Assembly: GCA_905221605.1 (NCBI GenBank)
Contig: CAJNDS010000014.1
Span: 915,920-979,919 of the forward strand
DNA: 64,000 bases
Direction of reading: 5' to 3'
Origin: Symbiodinium natans
Taxonomy: Eukaryota; Sar; Dinophyceae; Suessiales; Symbiodiniaceae
Under the pieces are notes generated by a model. It was not told the origin of the DNA. It worked only from the letters and a program-made list of their open reading frames with translations, and searched no databases. A program made the translations under genes and the position numbers. Shown piece after piece: positions 39,901 through 46,756 of this stretch. The number at the start of each line of letters is the position of its first letter. Within the stretch, counting starts at the first letter, position 1.

Positions 39901-41214
39901 ACCACGGCGCTCCTTGGCGACCTGGAAAAGGAAGCGTCACGGTATGCAGATGTTCTGGATCGACTAGGAGATCTTTACCCCTACCTAGAGGTGGAAGGCG
40001 GCTACAGGATGGACAGTGCAGCAGGTCGTGAAGCCCTACGCCTCTACAAGGAGGTAGTTGAAAGTGGCAGAAACGACCTGAAGGTCCACAAGATCAAGGC
40101 GCCTGTGCCCGTGAAGATCAGCACGGAAGACACCTGGTGGGAGGTCCCCGACGCTAACACTGCGCATGAACCAGTTGCCGCACCCGCTCAGCAAGACAAA
40201 ACGATCGCCCGATCAGAGGTGGAGTATCCTGTGGTTTCGGACGTATCGGAGATCGCTGAGGTCAAGGGTGAGGTCGTCCAGGCCGAGTCAGAGAAGGCTG
40301 AGTACCTTCCCCTGAACGAGGTCGTGCTCGCCGATGATGGGGATTATCGACCTCCCCTGGCGTCAGACGGCCGGGCAACAAGCGCAGCTACCCGAAAGGG
40401 TAAGTCGTCGGGGCAAAGTGAGGATGTCTACGCCCGCGAGATGTACCAGGACGCATCCAAAACCCATGGTGCAGAGGAAAGCCAGGAGCCGGACCTCCCG
40501 ATGACCGGATACTGGTACAACGGGAAGCTCCACGACCTTGAGCCCCTGCCAAGTGCCGATCTCCGCAAGTATGAACAGCGGGTGAACTTTAGGCACGGCG
40601 ACCTCAAGCTGCTCAGCTTGCTCTTGAGGGGGCACCAGAATGACTGGTACGGGCTGGACTTCGACATCGCCATGTGGACGGATGTCGATAAGCTCCTGGA
40701 TCGTTTCAATGAAGCAACTCGTCGAAAATGGGGCGTAAGACAGCTGCTGCAGGTGACCGCGCAGGACAAAAAGAGGAGGTTCGAGATTCTTGGGATCCGA
40801 CATGAGATCAGCACCAGCCTGAATCTTTCCCTCTTTCCTGTGCGGGTCAGAGCAGTCACCGGTCACTCGGAGAAAGTGATGCGCATCGAGTCAGACGAGT
40901 TCCTTGCCCGGAGGTTTCTCACCAATGAGAATTTGGATGTCGCTCCACAGGTCATATACCACCGCACGGACGCGAAGAGCGTGGAGTCGATTTTGAAATC
41001 CGGGATCAAGGTCGCTGGCGGCAGAAAGGGCGGGCGTGCCCATGCTTACTTCTCACCTACCACCCTCAAGGACGAGAAGTACACTTCTGGACTCAGGTCA
41101 ACGCAGCCGTTCCAGATTGCGGTGAACCTGCATGAAGCTCTCCGAGATGGCCTCGTCTTCTTCGAGAACAGTACCCGCGGGATTTTGACCCGTGCAGTCG
41201 TTAGCCCTCAGTAA
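33958..41214 (+). CDS. copia Pol polyprotein: integrase, reverse transcriptase, RNase H, then 2OG-oxygenase-like, SGNH-like and KptA/Tpt1 domains
   Basis: 2418 codons from this ATG; the frame is open from about 33762 and the upstream part looks coding, so Pol probably starts by -1 frameshift from Gag. Integrase: H119, H123, C130, C133 zinc site, then D164 (TIDH), D226 (VYSDN), E257. Reverse transcriptase: core with Y810-V-D-D813. RNase H: D1147 (SDADFAGE), E1191 (SSTESEV), ending near 1360. Then the unusual part. The first region is H1492-x-D1494, GGELW at 1513 and H1556-x8-R1565, the iron and 2-oxoglutarate pattern of a 2OG-Fe(II) oxygenase. The second is T-D1783-S1784, S-G-N1861 and D1962-x2-H1965, the blocks of an SGNH hydrolase. 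The third is residues about 2200-2418, a KptA/Tpt1 domain with R2224, R2298 (VRAVTGHS), H2335 (IYHRT), R2360-A-H (RAHAYFS) and EALRDGLVFFENSTRGILT. The frame now ends at TAA only because a LINE was inserted; it continues at 45075. Confidence 0.92.
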   Translation: MKEEQLLKAGWVTVNGDPHVKVAHNPKTFRTPAPRYPKYRIRSTWGYKDGEWKQLENKVNMDELDAVYGKVPAGTNMTITVFTMPDGGEDVPDSDVEVHIPKSKKDEASLRAEAESVQHLLSHRPKNPFCPVCQRAKMYAPHARRKGGSSTVHSKGFGDHITIDHIITKDAKDYGFEGQTVAHVVKDVFTKFRYVYPADNKSGEQCYEDLLHFFEVDDNVKVVYSDNALEFDYAVKQLQARHNKSREYVDQNKAVIEREIQTILEGTRANLVQSGLPDQFWPLASQHHAISLNVSKRLDNGLVPWNQRFGSDFHGVLVPFGAKILYWADPKQKQPKRSKFAGTGIEGIFLGYHIQPGFVFKEEYLVAPLQGINEAIENDAFRTFRTKRLELLEGKFQFPLSQDLEALGNQKPPELDDQHHNAVEERNPHQEEDDFEGGVGPLDEGDRPLGGSARDDIVYPARYDPLDDVPFSVRERLAPATPSFKTKDGIGIPYGYRWDGERLIKQKGLSSLPGIQAKVWSKLTVEEKHKALAEHQASKQAKVDEDYNQAIKHVPAMPVLYGKPEDHQKKMCSLYESKLLEIAQDMYAVVAKILSAKEIESSPEAQAALDKEWKKLVDKGCWVEKRVREYDSVAAEARKSNEKVHFGKIFEIGTLKGSELKENDPNRRYKGRSVFQGNKVLDENSDHALFAEMSSSPASMEAGKILDVFGSQPGFSIQQADARQAYTQALFTGVETWVRLPRNRWPKGWRSMKDPVVPLKLALYGHPDSGGIWERHCETELKKVGFEPVLTDIWKSVFYNADLELLMVIYVDDFKLAGPTKNIQKGWESIATVIDMDPAEVIGRYFGCQHIEEKNVQLSKEHHPIHYVFEPENETAAPAKIAEDRWDVIPEVMLAVRHHSYPRKRLYMPTEEDVQMFPTIGPQRYTFQAADGVTEEHQDNMNIARDKCFKQWWTGTTYFDLAARGPEEFGLAVAAARKGKSVRNKAEAKKEVKQNKFVTLSRDQEDKPGSMTKPVTRITYDMKDFLHSCVDRYCELAKVDRSSLKSVSTPFHELRMATPIVNETEKTGRLQPIASKVLMKILFAARMARWDLLRATQSLASRVTKWSPDCDLALHRLVSYINSSIDLTMSGFIGDSIHDCRLWLFSDADFAGEYDSKSTTGCALFLVGPNTYYPINAFSKKQTSITMSSTESEVVSANQGVRAQGLPSLSLWYFLWRGKADRKVGPRAEMKSTSNSVVARIDPELDEIRYGTTRPDGMSIADINGLHVQLPKCFQIRHLEDNQATITLLLSGRAGVLRHTDRTQKVSFGWLRQQYEEGHFRLLNVDTSEQVADVFTKPFTERTKWIHALKLIAHTYKSVDPQAGRNSVSKSVPAAPKSVCITTDQLEHVAKLLRRADRYDFEDFEQVAEMMYDNLRMSSSRLRSVVRSGTELAPKYFVFGLWTHGGCFGLTKRTGQMSQLCRYINGFIRKHAPKHFTWTSFVINFMGRAGVHSDKFNLRGSQNWSFGFGPYQGGELWVEDPDQRMDAFTDKDGKTWLGRNLQTCRKPVLLNPHLRHAVQPFTGNRHSLIAYSSGGWTKLGDDDKQLLQGTDFRTPRAQLKHACVCLCASPHDEGGKNSLKTAPETVESFLRASIENAQTYTTCTSASVEPAVPTLSVLAGSLQVVSSIEALGTMSRLVAHGAGYSCDTGMEGRPLALQGHLNMLVNAGLSVEYLQLQAGKEYDALLKSYEVFPPQTIASLSLNDPEIPTPNLLKLARISNEGLSKLQPTERLRRSRFLLVVTDSVTSLGRQNTKGNWKFSIPEEEIFMAALTLRYTSDKLHMCWGKTLSWLTWQVQEEIQAIRAKYGSECEIDVIVWWSGNEVAGRRGCIPTRLAPGAAYSTSQTSAEDVARKVRRCADALATLAGEPHIGFVRIVGNVDHETYNLHPAYNEFISKMFHEFTSRGLQVQNATSQAMKLSYYDDFHLWDTPENRKQIQDYIYTTALLGDLEKEASRYADVLDRLGDLYPYLEVEGGYRMDSAAGREALRLYKEVVESGRNDLKVHKIKAPVPVKISTEDTWWEVPDANTAHEPVAAPAQQDKTIARSEVEYPVVSDVSEIAEVKGEVVQAESEKAEYLPLNEVVLADDGDYRPPLASDGRATSAATRKGKSSGQSEDVYAREMYQDASKTHGAEESQEPDLPMTGYWYNGKLHDLEPLPSADLRKYEQRVNFRHGDLKLLSLLLRGHQNDWYGLDFDIAMWTDVDKLLDRFNEATRRKWGVRQLLQVTAQDKKRRFEILGIRHEISTSLNLSLFPVRVRAVTGHSEKVMRIESDEFLARRFLTNENLDVAPQVIYHRTDAKSVESILKSGIKVAGGRKGGRAHAYFSPTTLKDEKYTSGLRSTQPFQIAVNLHEALRDGLVFFENSTRGILTRAVVSPQ
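41200..41213. other. 14-bp target-site duplication of the nested LINE, left copy
   Basis: GTTAGCCCTCAGTA occurs here and, identically, at 45075-45088. It brackets the LINE exactly. In the copia Pol frame it encodes the residues Val-Ser-Pro-Gln just before the premature stop. Confidence 0.95.
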
Positions 41215-41377
41215 GTAAGTAAGTAAGTCCTGCATGCCCGTAGGCGGCCTCTTAGAGGAGCAGGCAAAGAACGCAACTTTACATGGTGTCAAACTGCATT
41301 TGAGCATGACGTCACGTCAATGTTAGAATCATTCTAAACATCGACGGCTTTTGACGAATCATCTTTGTTCAATTTTC

Positions 41378-42466
41378 TCAATGCTGTACAAAATCAATGA
41401 ATGCACCCCGCGCGATGTCAAAGAAATTTGTCACGTACTCAGTCCAACAGGTATTTCCATTGAAACGCGCAAAAGCTTCAAGCTGCGTGTACCAACAATC
41501 GCGAGGTCTACCAGGAACGCGAACTCCATTTGGCGACCAACTCATCGCACGCTTCACCCACCTGTTTGCTGGCAACTTTGCCACATGATGTGCGAAATTC
41601 CAATAGCCATGGATGCATTTGTAAGACCAGCTCTGCAAGTTTAACGTTTGAGTCATCTGCTGGACATGTTGATTCCATTCGTGCAGTACCTCATGCCAGG
41701 GTAACGACCAATCAAGTCCCGAAGGCGGTCCAACCATGATTCTAAGCAATCGTCGCCATTCTGAATCCAGTTTGCGAAGATGATGCTGCCGTACTTTGCG
41801 ATGCCCGGCACCAAAACATGCAACCGGTGTCACTACAGCTTCGAAAAATTTTACCCGAAGGGCCAATGGGACGTGCTTGTCACATAAAATCCACTTGTTC
41901 GCCCAAAAGGCCCGTGCAGCTGCATGGAGATGAAATTCGACATCCGAGGTTTGGTCACCACTCATGGACAACTGACATCCCAACCATTTGTGCGTGCTAC
42001 CATCACGTACGATGTCAATGTAAGTTTCCTCATGAAGCCACACTCGATTTGGTGGCTGGGCTTGGGTCGTCATCAATTTGGTTTTGGAAGCATTCAATAT
42101 CAAGCCCACTTGCCGCAAACATAAAATTAGTGAACGCACCATGACCAGAATTTGTTGCAGCGAGAGTGCGAACAGCAAAATGTCGTCAGCGAAGCGGAGG
42201 TCCGTCAGCGCCTGCGCGTTCGTTTGAAGTTGAATCCCAAAATTCTGTCCCGTTTGTTTCCAATCACGCATTGCCCACTCCAACACGGCGCAGAACAAAC
42301 GAGGGCTCAAAACACACCCTTGTCGAACTCCAGCTCTGATCGGAAACTCCTTGCTCGATTCATTTTGCGTCTTCACTTGGCCAACTTGTTCGGAATAAAG
42401 ACGCTGTATTATCCAGATCATGTGTTGCGAAATGCCATGGTCGCGGAGAGCCACAATGCTTGCCAA
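41378..42466 (-). pseudogene. LINE ORF2, second part: reverse transcriptase palm and C-terminal region
   Basis: 362 codons beginning within the RT: YSEQVGQVKTQ, then RAGVRQGCVLSP (motif 4), LRFADDILLFA (the catalytic xADD box), LNASKTKLMT and WLGCQLSMSG. It ends with a C-terminal domain (EWRRLLRIMVGPP) common in L1/Tad-like elements. It overlaps the first ORF2 piece by about 50 bases in another frame; a single indel near 42450 would join them, so it is marked as part of a broken gene. Confidence 0.88.
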
Positions 42467-44094
42467 TCCACTCGGTCAAATGCTTTGGAAAGATCAAGAC
42501 TTAGCACCCAAATGGGCACACCATATGCTCTGGATGTATCAATAACGATGTTTGTCGTCAACAGATGTTCCTCCAGACGTCGATTCTGTCTGAACCCATG
42601 CTGTTCTTCAGGTTGTCCAACTTCTAGCAGCGGCTCGATCCTACATAACACCATATAAGAAAAAGTCTTATAGAGCAACCGCAATGTGACGATCGGCCTG
42701 TAGTCAGTCACCAGCTTGGCCTTCGTAGATTTGGCCAACATCTTGAAAAATGTTTTCTTCCATGAAGATGGGACTTCGCCCGTAGCAAGAACATGGTTGT
42801 AAAGGTTTAACAGCACTTCACGAAATGCAGGAGGTGTGTGATGCAAAAGTTCAGCGGCCAAACCACATTCATCACTGGCTTTGTTGGACTTCAGGCTGTG
42901 AATGGCGGAATCTAGCTCCCGCATCGTGAATGGTAGCTCTTCCAACACCGATGGTTTGGTTGCCTCGAAATTGGTGCCACTGAAAATATCTGACAGCATC
43001 TCTGCGAAATCATCAACAGGGGGCATGGTCGAAAACTGTTGCGGAGTCATGTGACATGTGCGAAGTGTTTTCCAGTTTTTGGCGGTACGCAAAAGCTCGG
43101 CACATCGTCGCGATTTCCACGTCGACAATTCTTTGGCATGAACCTTCCGGATTTGTAAACTCAAGCGTCGCTTCTCCGACACGCATAAGCTTGTTCTGCG
43201 TGCATGTCGCAGATCTCGCAAAAATGGCGAGGGAATGAATCTCGGATGCTTATGTTTGGAGCTTCCTCCTTTCAAACCAGCATTAAATAAAGCTGCCTCA
43301 AGTGAATCGAAACTTGGCTCCACGGTTGTAGCTGTCCACCGGTTCAATTCCTCATGGTAAATGGACGAAATGCGAAATTCATTTAAATGTGGCGACCACC
43401 CCTTGAAGTTCACCCGCCGTGGCTTGTGTAGGCGACCTTTGCGAATCGGGATCCGGAGCACGCAATGAACACATCTGTGGTCGATGCCGATCGGGATGCA
43501 AAAATCGTTCCAAGCTCGCTCGACTTCGACGACCAAGGGACCGAGCAAGAAATCAATTTGAGTTCGCATGCCATCAAGATACCGTTGACATGTCCACCCA
43601 TCACGAGTCTGGTTTTGTGTCATGCGGTTCAGAAGCTGCAGGTTCTCACTCATGATCCATCGAACAAGCATGGACCCCCGATCATTTCGGTTGCCTTCAC
43701 CACATGGCCCAACATGCTGTTCGTCATCATGAGCTTGAATTGCTCCAACGCATGCGTTGAAATCACCTCCTAAAATAACCATGGCGTTTGAACTGCGTTG
43801 ACCTTCCAACAACAAAGATGTGACGCCATAGAGCTCCTCGACGGCTTCAACAGGATCCCAACATGTCGGAAAGTAACACGACAATACATGGAACATGCGG
43901 CCAGCCATTTGGAAAACCAGCATGCATATCCGCGGAGAGATCGCATGAAAAGAAATATTGCTCATCTGCTTGTGCATACGCTTGGACACGCAAATGCCCA
44001 CGCCTTTGCTGCAAGAGCCACCACTTAAATAAAGCACATCACCGTATGGCGACCTTACAGCCTCTTCCGATTCATCTCGCCACGTCTCACTCAA
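42418..44094 (-). pseudogene. LINE ORF2, first part: APE endonuclease and reverse transcriptase fingers
   Basis: 558 codons. The start shows SETWRDESEE, then VILGGDFNACVG and the IGIDHRCVHC block, all landmarks of apurinic-endonuclease-type LINE nucleases. The RT follows with SLKSNKASDECGLAAELL, WKKTFFKMLAKS, DYRPIVTLRLLYK and LSLDLSKAFDRVDW. Before 44094 the same protein continues in another frame (NVQSIREPSRFEDFLIEL, about 44115-44260), so one base was gained or lost near 44115. Confidence 0.9.
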
Positions 44095-44279
44095 AAGCAG
44101 GATATCATATTGACACGATCAAGCTCAATCAAAAAGTCTTCAAACCTCGACGGTTCTCTGATGCTTTGCACATTTTTTGTGATCACATGTACATGAATGA
44201 ATTCATCTTGCTTGTGTGTGGCCCTTGTTGCACGCTTATCGGGAGCAACCCTCCGTTGGTGCATCGCCACCCCCTCTCC

Positions 44280-44978
44280 CTACTCCATATCGCCGATGAA
44301 CTCCTCGAGCGCTACCCGAACTGGTTGTAGTTCGACTCCATCGTGCAACCAGTTCACACTCAAGTCGTCATTGATGTTTGCAATCGGGACAAGTTTGGCG
44401 TTCTCTCGAAGAACGACTTTGTAAGATTTGTAGCTCGCAACGACGTTCTTTGGGCTGTAGCTGCCTAGTTCAATGAGGTATTTCTTCAATTTGCTCACGA
44501 CCTTCAACCGACGGCGATCTTCACGGGAACGATTTTCAGCGGCCCATAATGTAGCGGCTTGCAATCGCGGGTGCTTCCGCTGCGAACGGATGAACTTCAT
44601 TGCCACAGCTGGCGATTCGAAGCGAGCAAGTGCTAAAGCAGGCTCGGTGTCCGTGACAGTAACATCGCAAAGTCCGCGTTCGTCATGGAGAACTTCGCGC
44701 GCAACAGTTTCCGCCTCCTCCATCGACTTGTCCCCAAACCCCCCGATGACCACTATGGATTTGTCAACATCCTCACGGGCATCATGGCTTTGGAGGTTGC
44801 AGTTGCCTTCCAAACGAGCGACGCGTTCTTCGAGTGCTGTTCGCGCTTGTTTCTCGGCAGCCAACTCTTCATGCAAACTTGAAATGGATGTTTCGAACCT
44901 GGATGATAAACGATGTTCAACTTCGGATAACTCTTCCCGCATCATGGTCCGCAAGATGGCTATGGTTGCTGCACTCAT
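44280..44978 (-). CDS. LINE ORF1 nucleic-acid-binding protein
   Basis: The frame extends to 45023, but the first ATG is at 44978, which gives 232 residues. An N-terminal coiled coil (REELSEVEHRLSSRFE, EELAAEKQARTALEERVARL) is followed by a globular part with VVIGGFGDKSMEEAETVA. This resembles the RNA-recognition-motif-like fold of L1-type ORF1 proteins, then a basic region (RSREDRRRLKVVSKLKKYL). ORF1 proteins coat the LINE RNA. It ends about 20 bases before the ORF2 region begins. Confidence 0.75.
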   Translation of the reverse strand: MSAATIAILRTMMREELSEVEHRLSSRFETSISSLHEELAAEKQARTALEERVARLEGNCNLQSHDAREDVDKSIVVIGGFGDKSMEEAETVAREVLHDERGLCDVTVTDTEPALALARFESPAVAMKFIRSQRKHPRLQAATLWAAENRSREDRRRLKVVSKLKKYLIELGSYSPKNVVASYKSYKVVLRENAKLVPIANINDDLSVNWLHDGVELQPVRVALEEFIGDME

Positions 44979-45074
44979 TTCCAATTGGGTGTTGGCAACC
45001 TCCTGAGTGCTCGAAGTGCTCAATGCTCCATGAGCAGGTTTTTGTCGAGATCTAGCATGGGCTTCTTTGTCGGG

Positions 45075-45500
45075 GTTAGCCCTCAGTATATCCTGTCATG
45101 TGTGGACACCACCACGAACAAGGTGATCTACGCAAGAACAGGAGAGGCCCAGTCTGCAGCCACCCGAGAGGGTGAGCCGGATACTGTTGAACAAGCTTCA
45201 TCGAGCTCAACAGTCAAAGCCTTGGCGTCAAGGGCTGTCCCAGAAGACCAGCCCAAGCGAGTCAAGGGCACTGTTGGCGCTTTCCTTGAGGCAAAGAAGG
45301 CGAGGATCGATGCTGCTGCGTTGGAATCCATTGAAGAGAAAGACGAGGCATCGATAGATGACCAACCGCAGCCTGCACAGGAGATATCCGACACGGAAGA
45401 GGCAGAGAGCGACAGCGAAGCCCCATACGGGAGCTATCCATGCTTCGGCCTGCCAGCGCATCGTCCTGCTTGGGCAGCGCTTTTGCATGACATGCGGTGA
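45075..45500 (+). pseudogene. displaced C-terminal part of the copia Pol polyprotein
   Basis: It begins with the right copy of the LINE target duplication and continues the Pol reading frame: the left copy reads Val-Ser-Pro-Gln-stop, this one Val-Ser-Pro-Gln-Tyr-Ile. It completes the KptA/Tpt1 end (YILSCVDTTTNKVIYAR) and runs into an acidic linker (PAQEISDTEEAESDSEAPYG). The frame stops at 45498, but the better protein continues one frame over, where CFACQR replaces CFGLPA, so one extra base probably lies near 45450. It has no start codon of its own. Confidence 0.8.
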
Positions 45501-46461
45501 GAATCAGTTTCCGGAGTCCAACAAGGCAAGCCGCCAGTACACCTCGTTCCAGCAAAACCGCCGCACCACACTCCTCAAGCTGACGTACAATGCTCGGAAT
45601 GAGGATCTCCTGGGACACCTCCGTGGCATCGCAGAAAAGTTTAGCAAACAGCGGGGCTCAGTCTCCCTGGATGCGCTGATCATACGCGATGCCAAAGACA
45701 AGTTCCAACGAGCGAGGAAGCTCAAGTTCGACTCCATTGCTGACCGGTTGGAACGTGATGCCACCTTCTTCCTGCAGATGATGAGGAACGGAATCACGGT
45801 TCAGGATGCGTGCCGAATGGACCTCCTGGTGAAGGCCGTGCTCCCGGACCCAGGCCGCACGGAAGAGCAGCGGCTTCTGCAGGCGGGGTCGAACTACCTC
45901 AGCGGAGCTTCCCGAAAGGGAATGCCGGGCAAGTTGGTTTACTATGGCGATGCGCCAATGGATGGCCTAAAATCGGCTGGACTGATTGACCAGTTCTCCG
46001 AGAACCCCATCGGGATGGCCTACGGCGGCGCCTTCATCGGCTTCAGCTTCTATGCCGATATCGCCACCCGCTTGTCCGGTGCTCGCACAATCTACAGCTT
46101 CAACGGCATTGTGGAACTCAAGCATGAAACGCCGGAAGGCATGATTGCCGAGCTGCAAATGCTGGCAGCCGAATGCATCCACTCTGCCGAGGAGCAGGAA
46201 AAAATCACCGCCTACCACGCCGCCAAGAATCGAGAGACGGCACAGCAGCGAACGGAGGCTGCCACTACTACCCGTCCCTCGACGCAGAGCGCCTCATCAA
46301 GGGACACAGCTGTTCGTGAAGCACCCTGGCACCAAGGGCAAGAACAGTGGTGGTCAGATCGTGAATGGCGCGAGTGGCGTGAGTGGCGTGAGCCAGCTAG
46401 TCAGGGTTGGGGCTCATCCCGCTGGAACAGTCAGCGCGGATCGCAGTGGTGGAGCCGCTGA
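45358..46461 (+). CDS. zinc-ribbon C-terminal segment of the copia polyprotein, separated by a frameshift
   Basis: The frame is open from 45358, but the meaningful part starts near 45445. There a Cys4 ribbon (CQRIVLLGQRFCMTCGENQFPE, with the first Cys pair split by the frameshift) is followed by a helical domain (FQQNRRTTLLKLTYNARNE, LDALIIRDAKDKFQRA), a segment with QFSENPIGMAYGGAFIGFSFY, and a low-complexity Trp/Arg/Glu tail (WREWREWREPASQGWG). I do not recognise a family. The Trp/Arg-rich tail may bind nucleic acid. It lies immediately before the 3' untranslated part of the copia element and contains one 22-base hairpin unit. Confidence 0.6.
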   Translation: MTNRSLHRRYPTRKRQRATAKPHTGAIHASACQRIVLLGQRFCMTCGENQFPESNKASRQYTSFQQNRRTTLLKLTYNARNEDLLGHLRGIAEKFSKQRGSVSLDALIIRDAKDKFQRARKLKFDSIADRLERDATFFLQMMRNGITVQDACRMDLLVKAVLPDPGRTEEQRLLQAGSNYLSGASRKGMPGKLVYYGDAPMDGLKSAGLIDQFSENPIGMAYGGAFIGFSFYADIATRLSGARTIYSFNGIVELKHETPEGMIAELQMLAAECIHSAEEQEKITAYHAAKNRETAQQRTEAATTTRPSTQSASSRDTAVREAPWHQGQEQWWSDREWREWREWREPASQGWGSSRWNSQRGSQWWSR

Positions 46462-46597
46462 ATGCCCATTTTGTATGCACAATAGCTCAAGTTTTGCTTT
46501 CCCTTCACCTTTGTTTCGGTCATAGCGGGTGGGACAACATGGGCCACCCGAAAGGGTGTGTCGTAATCCTCTGTCCACCTTAGCTTGTGCCAAGCAC

Positions 46598-46608
46598 GGT
46601 GAGGGGGG
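46598..46608 (+). promoter_or_regulatory. polypurine tract before the 3' LTR
   Basis: A G-rich purine run (GGTGAGGGGGG) ends at the first base of the 3' LTR, the position where plus-strand synthesis of LTR retroelements is primed. Confidence 0.75.
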
Positions 46609-46751
46609 TGTAGTTTTTCATGGAGGAATTACACTCCTTTTGCGAGCTGTGCATACCATCACTTCACCTTTGACTGTGGCTCAAGTTGCCGATAAAAAGA
46701 GGCGTACTTAACGGTTTACATGTTCCCTCATGTGCTGACCTGTAAACTTCA
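46609..46751 (+). repeat. 3' LTR of the copia element
   Basis: 143 bp, TGTAG...TTCA, identical by eye to the 5' LTR. It is followed by the right copy of the target duplication GGTCT (46752-46756). Confidence 0.95.
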
Positions 46752-46756
46752 GGTCT

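Larger units (their letters stand above)
41214..45074 (-). mobile_element. APE-type LINE (L1-like layout) inserted into the copia pol gene
   Basis: A 3.86-kb minus-strand element with ORF1 and ORF2 and a 3' tail of ACTT repeats (seen on the plus strand as TAAGTAAG at 41212-41228). It is flanked by a perfect 14-bp target duplication. It interrupts the KptA/Tpt1 end of the copia polyprotein. ORF2 has two frame changes (near 44115 and 42450), so this copy cannot make a full protein. A 5'-truncated sibling lies at about 49381-49604 with the same 3' end, showing that the family moves by target-primed reverse transcription. Confidence 0.93.
31346..46563 (+). repeat. dispersed 22-bp GNRA-hairpin unit, ten copies inside the copia element
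   Basis: Copies, each exactly 22 bases, lie at 31346-31367, 31430-31451, 32767-32788, 33817-33838, 36879-36900, 39660-39681, 40386-40407, 45158-45179, 45906-45927 and 46542-46563. The consensus is AGC or GGC, two variable bases, CCCGAAAGGG, then TRAGYCG or a variant. The core CCC-GAAA-GGG is a 3-bp stem closed by a GNRA tetraloop. Other copies have GAGA or GCAA loops (also GNRA) with compensating stems such as CCCCC/GGGGG; the 39660 copy has a TAGC loop. Six copies are read as A-A/T/S-R-K/E-G-x-P/S, three are read in another frame, and the last lies outside any long ORF. Spacing is irregular and no copy was noticed outside the element. Confidence 0.85.
30478..46751 (+). mobile_element. complete Ty1/copia-type LTR retrotransposon with extra enzymatic domains
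   Basis: A 16.3-kb element (12.4 kb without the LINE nested in it). Order: 5' LTR, primer-binding site, Gag-protease ORF (30647-33772), Pol ORF (open from about 33762, ATG 33958) with integrase before reverse transcriptase (the copia order), RNase H and about 1000 extra residues, interruption by a LINE (41214-45074), the rest of Pol (45075-45500), a frame-shifted zinc-ribbon ORF to 46461, polypurine tract and 3' LTR. Identical LTRs and long open frames point to a recently active copy; the LINE insertion and one apparent single-base frameshift near 45450 now disable it. It lies antisense to the host gene cluster. Ten or more 22-base hairpin units are scattered along it. Confidence 0.95.
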
